DNA of 64,000 bases, from contig NC_051138.1 in assembly GCF_014839805.1 (NCBI RefSeq), forward strand, positions 8,430,983 to 8,494,982, written 5' to 3'. The stretch comes from Manduca sexta (Eukaryota; Arthropoda; Insecta; Lepidoptera; Sphingidae). Positions within the stretch are counted from its first letter, which is position 1; each line of letters opens with the position of its first letter. A program made the translations under genes and the position numbers. The notes below the pieces were generated by a model that was given only the letters and a program-made list of their open reading frames with translations, ran no database searches and was not told the DNA's origin. This document shows positions 1 through 10,230 of this stretch, in pieces.

Positions 1-1371
1 ACGGTTATTGCAGCAGCCCTGAAATAATAAGTTTGTAATACTACTTTTTTTAAAATACCTAGCTACGATTTTCAGTTTTTTCCTTTGCATGTGCCGTAAG
101 ATATTACTTCTTGCCAAATTTCATGCTCCTGGGTTAACGAAATGTACCTAATGATAAATTATATAGTACAGTAAATACGTTCTTTAATAAACAAAAAAAG
201 CTAGTTTGTACGGAATCCATGGTGCGCAATTCTATCTCGCATTTGTGCGGTTTTTTATTCTCTTAGGGAATCATTTACAAAACTGCGTCTATAATAAATA
301 AGTTCTAAATAAAATACTGAATATCGTGTAGCGTAAGACTCTTATTAGATGAATGTTCTCCATCTCTATAAAAATACAGCAATTAAGTAATACGCGGGGA
401 AATTGTTGCGTCGAATGTTGAATTATGTTGCCATAGGCACGTGTACTTTAACGAATACGAACATACGTCTTCGATCGAGTTCGACGAGCAGATACATCAA
501 ACGGTATTACTGTTTGAAAAATCACATCGAGGTGACACGGTGCGCCGTAAGAGCCACTTAACGCGTCGCTCACATTACCTGAAAAAATATCAAGATAAAT
601 TATATATGGCGAACGCTTTGCTAATAAGTGTGATTGATTAGACGCAAAAACTGAGAGAAGGTTTTTGTGAACGAATTGTGTGGCTAATGGTGGATTATTA
701 GATTTGCAAAAATAAGTACCAGGAGCGCAATCGTTGGAATTTTTAACAATGTAGGCTATTAATCAAATAAAACATTTCACATTTTAGTGACACAAATAAC
801 TAATGTTATTCAAGACTGTTTTATTTTTATGATGGACTTACTTTGGCTCGCGGCTCCACCTGCATTATAATGTCTTTCCGGGATAAAAATTAAAAAATGT
901 CAAATATGTACGTAGTTACTATACCTATATACGTGTATACCTAGTGATCTAGCAAAACATTCAGAAATAATCTAAAAATAAATCGAATGTTTATTCCTTA
1001 AATGATTTTGTGTTTCTTTTGGGAAACATGCAGTAAAATCTTATAAATAAAAACTCAAAAAACAATAAAATTGACCTGTAGGTACTTGAATGACAAACAA
1101 TTTTAGGTGTTGTTGCAACACTACGACAAACCAGTGTACTCAAAATTTGTTTTTATTTAAAGAGCTTAACACATAAGTAACTTTGCCCCTGTCTCAACAC
1201 ATTGTACAAAAAAAAACTACTTTTTCCAAAATGAATGGAAAGATGTTTTATGGATCCGCTCATCCATGCTATCTACTTTTTGGTTTCAAATGCATAAACA
1301 TTTATTTCACATAATATTAAATAGATTGGTAAAATTTATGCTATAAAATTTATGGTAAATTTTACGCTACG
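1..1371. other. AT-rich DNA, no gene seen
   Basis: No recognisable repeat end, RNA gene or convincing coding stretch was found. A 66-codon frame at 441-641 has no family resemblance and is of chance length for this base composition. Confidence 0.5.
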
Positions 1372-1662
1372 GTGATTTGGACATTTGGACGGGATGGATG
1401 ATAAGAGACTGAAAGAAAGGGTTGATAGGGCGAATATGGATTGAAGAGCCGGTAGGGGTCGACCGCACCGAATCTTCGAATGTCAGATATCGGACATTTT
1501 CAGTAAAGGCCAGGTCACAAGTATTCGGAACCGCCGGGAATGCATAAAATGATTGTTGAAGGTGGAGGAAGCGCTAGAAGTATTCCAGAATCGTGCGAAG
1601 TGGCAATCTAGTCTCTGCCTACCTCTATGGGATAGAGCGTGATAGTATGTATGTATGTATGA
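1372..1662 (+). pseudogene. RTE-type LINE, 3' remnant of the ORF with (ATGT)n tail
   Basis: One frame reads through this block from about 1389 to 1643 with only two internal TGA stops. It gives a basic peptide containing MDDKRLKERVDRANM, GRGRPHRIFECQISDIF and VEEALEVFQNRAKW. I recognise these as the C-terminal tail of lepidopteran RTE-type reverse transcriptase proteins; this is recalled and was not searched. The frame ends at TGA in GAGCGTGA and is followed at once by a short (ATGT)n tract at about 1645-1661, the short-tandem-repeat tail expected of RTE elements instead of poly(A). The endonuclease and reverse transcriptase domains are missing, so this is a 5'-truncated dead copy. The sequence just before the tail, TGCCTACCTCTATGGG, resembles the unit of the tandem array at 24401-24955. 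Confidence 0.6.
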
Positions 1663-2124
1663 TAAAATTTACTAGGGTTTTTGATAATAGGCCATTTTAG
1701 GAAGCGGGCTGTGTTTGATCACAGTATAGTGTTTGTTAACTTATAAATATATCGTCATGAATAAACAGGAATTGCTCGCACCTCCGCCAGCTTAAAAAGG
1801 CTTTCTTGTAATAAAAGTTTCAGTGCGGAATATTTCGCATACACTGTAATCTACTTATATGATGCTGGTGCACGGTTTGGTAGATCTGTAAGCCGAATTA
1901 TATATCTAGAAATCATTTAACTGGTCTCAGTGTTTGCTACTAGCATATATTAAAACATTTAAAAAACCGTCGGCTTTATTATATGACTAATATTAGGTCC
2001 TTGCATATAAAATTGGCGTTTTGTATAGGATCAATACATCGAGTTTCTTAAGAGTTAAGCAATAAATTTTCACGTACCTCTTAAACAACAAAAAGTTATC
2101 GCTAAAATACTCATCGTAAGGTTT
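1663..2124. other. Non-coding DNA left of the candidate exon
   Basis: Nothing recognisable. If the neighbouring minus-strand exon is real, this is the start of its downstream intron, or its 3' UTR if the TGA at 2125 is the true stop. Confidence 0.4.
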
Positions 2125-2250
2125 TCACAAATCCGTCCAACAAAAATTAAACAAGTCCCCAAGCTTAAAGTCCCATGCAGGCTTCTTGAAGTATGGATCC
2201 GCAGCAAAAGCGCAGGGAAGTCCGAAAAAGTAGATGTACAACCCAAACAT
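2125..2250 (-). CDS. Candidate first coding exon: signal peptide plus start of a secreted or membrane protein
   Basis: The minus strand reads 41 codons from the ATG at 2250 to a TGA at 2125. The first 16 residues, MFGLYIYFFGLPCAFA, form a typical signal peptide: a hydrophobic core and small residues (A-F-A) before a likely cleavage site. The next part reads ADPYFKKPAWDFKLGDL. Codon choice (TAC, TTC, AAG, GAC) is more GC-ending than the surrounding DNA. A CTAAT branch-point-like sequence and a TTTCAG acceptor lie just upstream, and the ATG context is ACAATG. The reading could leave the exon at a GT at 2152/2151 (after the codons for KLGD) or at 2128/2127; both are weak donors. Otherwise it is a complete 41-residue secreted peptide with one cysteine in the mature part. 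I do not recognise the family. A chance reading remains possible. Confidence 0.45.
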   Translation of the reverse strand: MFGLYIYFFGLPCAFAADPYFKKPAWDFKLGDLFNFCWTDL

Positions 2251-2330
2251 TGTTCAAAACGTGATTAAACAACAAAAAAACTGGATAAAAAATAACCGGC
2301 CGCAGACCTGAAACAACAACACTAAATTAG
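2251..2330 (-). other. Putative 3' splice site and 5' UTR segment of the candidate exon
   Basis: On the minus strand, CTAAT (2330-2326) precedes TTTAGTGTTGTTGTTTCAG by the usual branch-point distance; its A lies 19 nt before the CAG end at 2308. From 2307 to 2251 a 57-nt leader runs to the ATG with an in-frame TAA shortly before it, so the ATG at 2250 is the first usable start in this exon. This arrangement implies upstream untranslated exons at higher coordinates; none could be identified. Confidence 0.35.
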
Positions 2331-2940
2331 CAATCATTGTGACGGATGCGTAAAACTAAATTTGGCATAATTCGAAATATAAAAATATAAATTTATACGA
2401 ACCAGCCGTTTATTTCTAAATTGTCAATCCATTAATTTTAGTCTTTTGAATTTAGGAACTCAGCAACCAACTGCAAAGAACGCAAACACCGTAATTTCAC
2501 AAACGCGTGTTCACATAACCCAAGTTATTTTCAAAATTTTAGAAAACAATTGACTTACCATATATATAACACCACCCGACATAGAGCTTTGTTTATTATG
2601 TAACTAATTCTATGACATTTAAAGCCAAAATTTATAAACATTTTTTTAGATAATTTATGATTTAAATACGACCATCGTGCCAATCGAGCCAACGGAAGGA
2701 AATTAATGTTTACAAAGTTACTCCGCCGAACCGTCATTTTACGCTAACAAAAGGGATGACATTCTCGATTACTAAATGCAATAAAAATGTAGTATAATTT
2801 ATGGTAACATTTATTTATTTTATTTTGAAGAATATAGAGAGTTAAATGATCCCTTTACCAAAAAAAATAATGGAGCAAGAATCAATAAACTCTCAATAGG
2901 TGGTTTGGGCTACTATAACAGAGTCGAATTTTATTCATTA
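2331..2940. other. AT-rich DNA, no gene seen
   Basis: No repeat end or coding signal recognised. A 60-codon minus frame at 2555-2737 has no family resemblance. Confidence 0.4.
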
Positions 2941-3722
2941 CAAAAAGTTATGCAAATTACAGAAAAAGTGATAATCTTGCTCCAACAGCAAGGTCCGGTA
3001 CGGTGAAGGTCACAACCAATTGCAGCTTCTCTAGTTTAGCGGCCGTCTGTTATACAGTGTGTGGTCTAGCGTTGTCTTGAGGCAGTAATTAGTTAGTGTT
3101 ATAGACCAGCCTTGGTTGTTAAGCAGCTAGTTCCTCTATCATGATTTACACACGCTGATAATAGCCGTAATCGTTTGGCCAGATTCTTGTACGACACCAG
3201 CACTAATCCACCAAACACCTACAAGTATTTTTTTTAGTAAATTTTTGCTTGGAGCAGGATTTGGCTGGTTGTCCAGGATAGAACCAATGCGATGAGCGCT
3301 ACCGTTTATCGTACAGGATCCACTTTTCACCACAGATTAAAATCCTTCCATTATTGTGTCGCTAGAGGTATGTAACGCAACATTCCACGCGTTTTTGTTG
3401 GTTTGATTCATTCAATTCATCAGGTATTCCGATTTGCTTCAAGTAGATTAACACAGTTTTATTACTCACATTGAAGCCTGCACTTAATTCTGAACAGTTT
3501 TGTGACGGATCCGCTTAAACACTTGCCTTTAATTCCTGACTATTCATCTTAATCTCCGGCCGTCCACGAGACTTGTTCTGAAGGGCGAAATTTCCAGAAC
3601 GAATACGTTGGAACTAAAAACTTACGGTATTTTCTTTTGCGACACCAGCACGATACATTTCGTCAATCATTTGAGCTGTTTCTGCAGCTTTGGTGTCACT
3701 GTGGAACTAATTCATGTTTACC
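2941..3722 (-). pseudogene. mariner-family transposase, decayed
   Basis: Read on the minus strand from about 3722 down to 2941, this block follows the mariner transposase order. The DNA-binding part has TKAAETAQMIDEM, RIRSGNFALQNKSRGRPEI and NKTVLIYLKQIG. The catalytic part has EKWILYDKR (~3300), a WW-I-SAGVV segment in the frame at 3139-3333, QDNARPHTV (~3080-3055), and a VPDLA followed, one frameshift later, by D-Y-H-F-F (~2980). Several stops and frameshifts break the frame. The first catalytic Asp of the D,D34D triad, expected just before EKW, is Gly here (GGT). The second Asp (in DNARPH) remains, and the third (DYH) survives only in a shifted frame. No clear terminal inverted repeats were found, so the copy is truncated and dead. 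Confidence 0.8.
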
Positions 3723-5967
3723 ATTGTGCGATATGATAATATTGATATAGACTCGAGAAGATTTTCATACAAAAATTTTGCGCACATACGATGGTTACAC
3801 AATCTACCGTGAAATAGCAAATAGGCTATGTCAAACAAATTAGAAAATGCTTTATACGAGTATATACATTGCACGGTAGAAATCATAGGTTCGTATTAAG
3901 GATTTACCATTGGCAATTGTAAAGATTTCGATAGATTGGTTTTAATGATAATTAACAATGACCCGTACATATTATATGTAATAAGTACGAATTGGCAATA
4001 ACTTTTCGAGCACAAATTTGGCCTTGATGTCTAGTCTATAACTAACTATACTGTTTCATGTCTTTGGAAAGACGTCAAAGCAAAAATTAATTAGGAGAAA
4101 ACATATAAATAACTGTTTTCGAAACTCAAATGGACTAGTTATATGCATTTATACATTTGAATTTGGAATTCTTAACCAAAGAGATGGATATGTTTAAGAT
4201 CAAAGTGGCTAGTACGGCAAAACGCCGATTTCATATAAGCACCGCTATAAGTATATTTACTACGTACTAGATTTGGCGTTCCGAACATTCACTATGTTTA
4301 ATTGAATTGAACTGCAATCCATTCAAACTGACTTTAGTACGGTCAATACTGGCAGTTTGTGGTTGTGTACGGAGTGGCGCTCATGCTATAAGAACTCGAG
4401 TCTAAGTGTAAACCTGGACGTGAATAAAAAATGTTAATCAAATAAGCAAACATTTGTTGTTTAATTGAATAAATATGTTATAACAGTGACGTTTTGGTTG
4501 CTATTTTAGTTCCGTTTTTAAAAAATAGTATATATGGACGTTCGTGTCTATAAAATATACGTCAATGTATATAAAGACCTAATAATATTTGAGTACAATT
4601 GCGACTAAAAAACAAGATGTGTGTGTACTTTCTTGCACGCGCACAGTTTTTTGGTAATACTACAAAATTATCAATGCATTCATTTTTAAACTTGGTGCTG
4701 GAATTATCCACACTATTATTACATATTTGTATGTCTCCGCTCTCTTTTATTCCGCAGTGCGACTCTATGAGTATGGGAGAAATCAACAATTTTGATGCAA
4801 TTCTAAAATACAGTAAACGAAAACAATTTGAAACATTCTTTACAATGTAAAAAACTTAATTCCATTAAAAAAAACTAAGTGTTTGGGTTTAGGTATACGT
4901 TTATTATTATTTTCTTTATATCGAAGGAAACGTCTGTGACAATCAACAGACGTAATACTTATTCCGATGTAAACCCATTTACGTTCAGGTTTTTACTATG
5001 TATAATTTTCCATAATCCTAAAATTCAATTGAATAGAGTGCAGAATAGCAAAAATAACATAATATACTGAATTTATATTCCTACAAACTTTTTGTTACAA
5101 AACTCATAGTGCTTTTAGGACGAATACGTGCCCAATCTAGTTTTCATCTCAAGAGTAACAGAAAAACGAGTTATAGAGTTTTAGGCCAACCTTAATATCA
5201 CAACTTGCCGTAAATGTTCGTAATAGTTTTGCTTCAGTTCGTCAACTGGGGAGTGTAAGCAATGGCAAGTGATTATTCTCTAGACAGATGTAAGATTGGG
5301 ACAGAAGAAGCAGACAATAACTCGATACGGATTGACTTTAGTGGGAGGGTTGATATATTTTTGCAGTCTTTTTAGTTAATTTAGAAATATGTAAAAATAT
5401 ATTCAAAGGAATCTATAGTATACATTTGAAATTTATTTAGAGATTTAATACTCTTTTTGAAATTTTGCGCACTTAATAATGTACGAGGATGGTTTGTACG
5501 GAGAGAAAAATGTAAAAATTTGCCTGTAAAGATCTAAAACCAACATTTTTTTATAGTCCCATATAAAAGATTCGTAATCATAGTTAAAAGTCAATTTGAA
5601 CTTTAATACTATACTACAAAGTTTAAAGGGTTCCGGGAAGGCAAAATAATTGAGTGACGTTAGGTGAAACGATGGCAAGAATTTTAAACGTTTTATAATT
5701 TTTATTTTTTGTTATAATATAATTGTTGTGCTATCAACTTTCCTTTTTTATCTTACTAGCTGACTCAGTATCCCGAATAGCAGAATAAGTATTAAAAAAA
5801 GTAAAAAATTAAGGTATCGACTGTTAGGCTGTACGAAGTTCGCCGGCTCAACTAGTTAATAATAAGGATTTGTGAAAATTGTCTATAATATAGATAAATA
5901 GAAAATGGAAGGCTATCATTTTGAAGTTAAATGTATGAATATTCGTGTTGATTTTTTTATTACAGTT
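3723..5967. other. AT-rich DNA, no gene seen
   Basis: Unique-looking AT-rich DNA. Two overlapping frames on opposite strands at 4562-4850 and short frames at 4879-5070 and 5445-5678 resemble no family and lack splice or start context. Confidence 0.4.
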
Positions 5968-6080
5968 GAATGTCGAGACGTGCATGGCCGTCGCCTGATT
6001 GTAAGAAATACAACCACCTATAAACGGTACCAACATCATATAGAACACAAAATTAAAAGCACTGCATAGTTCCAGAAATG
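5968..6080 (+). repeat. Diverged SINE-like lepidopteran repeat (family B)
   Basis: Contains a worn version of GCCGTCGCCTGATGGTAAG followed by ACCACCTATAAACGG. These match in order the better copies at 28864-29120 and 43395-43670. Only the first ~110 bases are recognisable. Confidence 0.4.
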
Positions 6081-6208
6081 TTGTGTTAATAAAGTGGGAA
6101 ACCCCATCGGGCACAATTGAGAAATAGAAAAGGATACATAATTAATGTATAATAAATAAATATTTAATGGATTATGAACAATTTCATCGGAGTTCGAATT
6201 TCGTTAAC

Positions 6209-6517
6209 TAGTCCATTGAAATGTTACATTTTTTAGGCCTTACCTTGCGTTTTTTAGAGGACGCAATTTTATTTTTTTGAAGTGTAGGGGGGGTCAGTGT
6301 AAAGCTAAAACCATGTTTGTGGGGTCGCCACCCTTGTCCCGGCCGCCACCTTGAAAATAGGGGTTGAAATGGTTTTTACGATGTATCTCTTAAACTATTT
6401 ATCTGACAAAAAAAAATTATAAACATTCTTTGTTGCAAATTAAATTCTCTACAACTTTGGTTCAGTAACTTTTTGTCGTAGAACTATAAATAAAAAAGTA
6501 ATAAGCGAAAACGTTAA
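6209..6517 (+). mobile_element. Half copy of the 818-bp foldback element
   Basis: Starts TAGTCCATTGAAATGTTACA and is closely similar, base by base, to one arm of the palindrome at 56825-57642. It includes the block TAGAGGACGCAATTTTA and the run AGTGTAGGGGGGGTCAGTGT. Similarity stops after AAGCGAAAACGTTAA. The second, inverted arm is absent. It is either a truncated foldback or one end of a longer relative with a different middle. Confidence 0.75.
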
Positions 6518-7198
6518 CCCTTTTATATTTGAATATTATTCAGAATTTACATCTGTCGATTCTTACTTAACGCATTTCTTTTAAAAATAATTTAAATCAC
6601 TCCGAAAAATCAATTTACAGATAATTTTACAAACTCTACTGTTGTGAGAAAATGTTTGTATTCACATCCACCTAGACTAGTTTTACTAAAGGTTTTACAG
6701 CCAAAGTATGTGGCTTTTCATTTTGAGAAATGGAAATTATTGAATATTTTTCATATAATATATGGAAAATATTAATTGTCATACTATAAGCGACCCAATA
6801 TTTTATCTGTGAAATAAAGTTCAATTATAAGAGAGTTAATTCATTTTGGACAATTAACGAACGTCTATGTGTTTTGGTTGGTTATTATTATATTATTTTC
6901 ATTATTCCAACTGTAAAGCTGATTCATTAAGCGGTCATATCATGATCTGCTTCCAGTCCTATTGATTGTCCTATTGATTGCCTTATTAATGTAATGGAAC
7001 GACGTATGGAGGCGCTCGCTATAATGTTGTGCAACAAACTTTACGTTACTAACTACCTACAGTGTGTTTATTTGATACTGTTTTTTGTAGATTCACTATG
7101 AAACTTTTGGGATACCCAGCCATTGAATAAATTAAAAATAAAACACTTTATTGTACACCACATAAAGAAAAATTAATACAATTAAGTACATTATTATT
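6518..7198. other. AT-rich DNA, no gene seen
   Basis: No recognisable feature. It could hold the unmatched interior of the element ending at 6517, but no partner end was found nearby. Confidence 0.4.
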
Positions 7199-7227
7199 AG
7201 TTTTTATTTTATTTTATTTTATTTTAG
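7199..7227. repeat. (ATTTT)n microsatellite
   Basis: About five perfect copies of the pentanucleotide. Confidence 0.85.
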
Positions 7228-9399
7228 GGACAAATTATTTAAATATAACGTGGAAGAATAGACGATATTTTTGTAGAAAATCGATCTCTTCCAAACATCC
7301 CGGATTGAATCAACATTAGTAGTTATTAACTAACAAAATGTTGCGACAAGAACTCCTTTCCCGTTAAATACAGTCTCCGTACTATGTCATATCAGGGTCT
7401 GCAGCCGAGATGACTTACTACAATCTTTAACGCTAATAAAACAGAAGAAATGTATGTGAGGCACATATCTAATCGATGAGTGGATATGTCATCTTCGTAC
7501 ATAACGTCAGCTTTGACCATAGTAGAAATGTATTTTGAACACGACCACAGAAATTTTGATTGTATGTTACCTCCTTATATTTGTATATCTGATATGTATG
7601 ACACTCACAGCCTAAGTGGAAACTATTAAAAAAACTAGCTGTCACTGTCATGCCGATACGCAGCTAATGTCAGTTAGTAATAAATTAGTATCCAAAGCAA
7701 ATGGTTGTTTAATTATGCGCATACACTTCAATATCGTATGTATGTATTGTATATATCAAACATCTCACAGGCGGAAAGTTACGTCAAACGTTATGGTCAA
7801 AAATCTGAAAACAAAAAACCAGAACTTTTCGTGAAAATATTAGTTATTAATGGATGATTTTTGGCACAATGTCACCAAAAGAGACGACGAGTATGTGGTT
7901 TCATTTAGTAACACTATGTTAAAATGACCCTGTATTATATTATGTACTTAGTAAAAGCTCACTAAATTTATTTCACTCTACACCGACCACATTCAAGCCG
8001 CCGCTGTCCTGCTGCAAACAATACCTTAAAAGTTATTAGGTTGCACATCATACTTATTTGTTGTAACACGAAGTTGCATAAACATGAAACTTAACAAAAA
8101 GGAATAACACCGTAATCGGCACGTTTGTAATGCGCAAACTCTCAGAGGCGATCTCTACCCACGTTCCTCTTCGGGGAATTCATAGCGAGTGTAAACTTTT
8201 TCGAATCTTTCTTCTATCTATGCTGGAAAATAATCTTGTGAAGAGAATCCGCTATAAAAGTTACTTACATTCATTTGTTTGTTCTTTTTTATGTGTACAA
8301 TAGAACTTAGTGATAAATAAAATGTAACGAAATACGAGCACATCTTACAGATTGTTATGTAGATTATTCAAATCAAATGTTTCTTATACCTTTTGGTTTC
8401 TTTGAATTCGCAAAACTCCCTGTAAGCTGGATGAAATGTAAATGCGTACTTAATTGTTTAAATCTTTGCATTTTCAATATATTATGTGTGATGTAATAGG
8501 TAACGATTACTTACTCACCAAAGTTAACTTTAGCTTTTAATATTTTACTATAATGTGTAATAAGTTGCTTTACCATTTTTAGACATATAAAATCAATTTC
8601 TTTCCTGTTATATTCATTTTCCAAATGTAGCGTGCATGTAGTCTAGGTCTATCGTTTTCACCATCTCTGAGTTTAGGTGAACTCTTATTAAGTACCACTC
8701 ACACTAACAGCGCGACATTGATCTGACATTTGTGTTATCGATTGCTCTGTTTTGATGTACAATCGCCATTAGCGTCCCATTAAGTAAAGAAAGGTGAAAA
8801 CGACTATAAGCGAACAGCAGCGCTACGTGACTAAGATACCTCCGGCGCCATAATCAGTTTAAGTTCCAACTCAAAGTTACATTCTGAATTGTAATTTGAT
8901 TGAAAAAGACGTGAAATGTAACATTTTCAATCGTCTTGATTTTTCTATTTAATAAAGAATCTAGGTGTTACATTGATTAGGTAATTTAATTTCTCTGGTT
9001 TTTGTCTTTGTTAGAGTCTAAGAAATAGTAAGCGATGGAGTATTAAGACAGATTATATTTCATAATTTGTTTCTTTTTAAGTACGGCCAGGTATAGTACT
9101 GTGAAATTAAAAATGTCAAGAAAATTATAAAATTTTTGGTATGTAATATATAAAATTAATATTAAATGTTTATTATTATGGTTAATATTTAGGTCACGGT
9201 ACAAAATGATCTATAAGTTTTTTATTAAATCTTTCGCACCACGATAAATCAACTATTAGGCTTGGTGATACGGTATCTTTAATGTTCATACTGACACACA
9301 AAAGTCAAATTTCGACTTTATTTTTTTAGCGCAGGCAAAGGTATCATGAAGGCAAATCAGAATAAGACAAGAAATATCTAAACTAGTGTACTGTAAGAT
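7228..9399. other. Unique DNA, no gene seen
   Basis: Overlapping short frames on both strands at 7469-7834 are unconvincing. A slightly GC-richer patch at about 8690-8870 (containing GCGAACAGCAGCGCTACGTG) is neither recognisably coding nor repetitive. Confidence 0.4.
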
Positions 9400-10230
9400 A
9401 TAATAATAATTTAATAATGATATCAGTCTTTTATTATATACCTACTGTTGGGCACCGGCCTCGTTTACTACTAAGAGGAATTAGGCCTTAGTCGACCACG
9501 CTGACCTTTTTTTTTTCTTTTTGGTTTCGCGGAGAAAGTCCCTTATTACTACCGCCCAGCCTTCGTGGGGGGTGACTGAGCGGTTATGCTGGGGTAACCG
9601 TGCCTTGCGGCCCGGCGTTGCGCCGCCCGGATTTGATGGCGACCTTCGGGCGACCGACGCGCCGGGCCGAGTCCCTAACCCTATGTACAACTAACCTACG
9701 CACGGCCTACCAGCTAAAACTAAGCGGTGGCCCTCTTCGGTGCATTAGGAACGGCTGCGGGCTTCCTCTGACGGAGTTGTCTAAGTCTTCGTCCGCAGCC
9801 GTCACTGCACGGTGCCGCCTTGCGGCCCATCTCCAATTGGGGGGGGGGGGGGTGTTGGCTTAGAAGCCCCCACACACCGAAGGACGTCCTCGGAGTCTAG
9901 GGCAGCATGAGGCCAACTAGACACTGCCGTCCGTCCGGGAGGTCACCACAATGTGCTAAACATGCACAACCTACACCAGCGGCGAACAGCCCACTGCTGC
10001 CCGCCGGCGTCCCCCCGATGGCCCCTATTAGTCGCCTCTTACGACAGGCAGGGGATACCGTGGTGGAATTCTCCAAACGCCCCCAGTCCACAGGGCAGGA
10101 CCACGCTGACCTGTGCATATGGGCTTCACATACTCTCAAAATTCCTATAAAGAACTGCTGAGGTATGCAGGATTTCTCGTGATGTTTTCCTTCATCGTTA
10201 AAGCAAGCTTTAAAACAATATTTCACAGAG
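9400..10230 (-). mobile_element. tRNA-derived SINE, interrupted by a retroposon and missing its tRNA head
   Basis: The left part (9400-9507) carries the SINE 3' region: an (ATT)n-like tail, then TATTATATACCTACTGTTGG and GAATTAGGCCTTAGTC. The right part (10099-10230) resumes with AATTCCTATAAAGAACTGCT and GATGTTTTCCTTCATCGTTA. Both match the intact copies at 21030, 36328 and 63103. The tRNA-like head with pol III boxes is not present beyond about 10230. More diverged than the other copies, so probably older, and certainly older than the insertion inside it. Confidence 0.75.
9508..10098 (-). mobile_element. GC-rich poly(A)-tailed retroposon inserted in the SINE
   Basis: A 591-bp block, far more GC-rich than the flanks, begins with a T-run at 9508 (a poly(A) tail on the minus strand). 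It is bounded by the same 14 bases, GACCACGCTGACCT, at 9494-9507 and 10099-10112. That is the target duplication of target-primed retrotransposition, and it places the element on the minus strand. Near its 5' end it contains CCTGCCTGTCGTAAGAGGCG, which I recall from the GC-rich 5' parts of lepidopteran non-LTR elements. A 14-G run lies at 9839-9852. Open frames at 9481-9690, 9600-9863, 9897-10391 and 9907-10161 reflect GC content; none shows endonuclease, RT or zinc-knuckle motifs. It may be an internally deleted LINE or a SINE; I cannot tell which. Confidence 0.7.
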
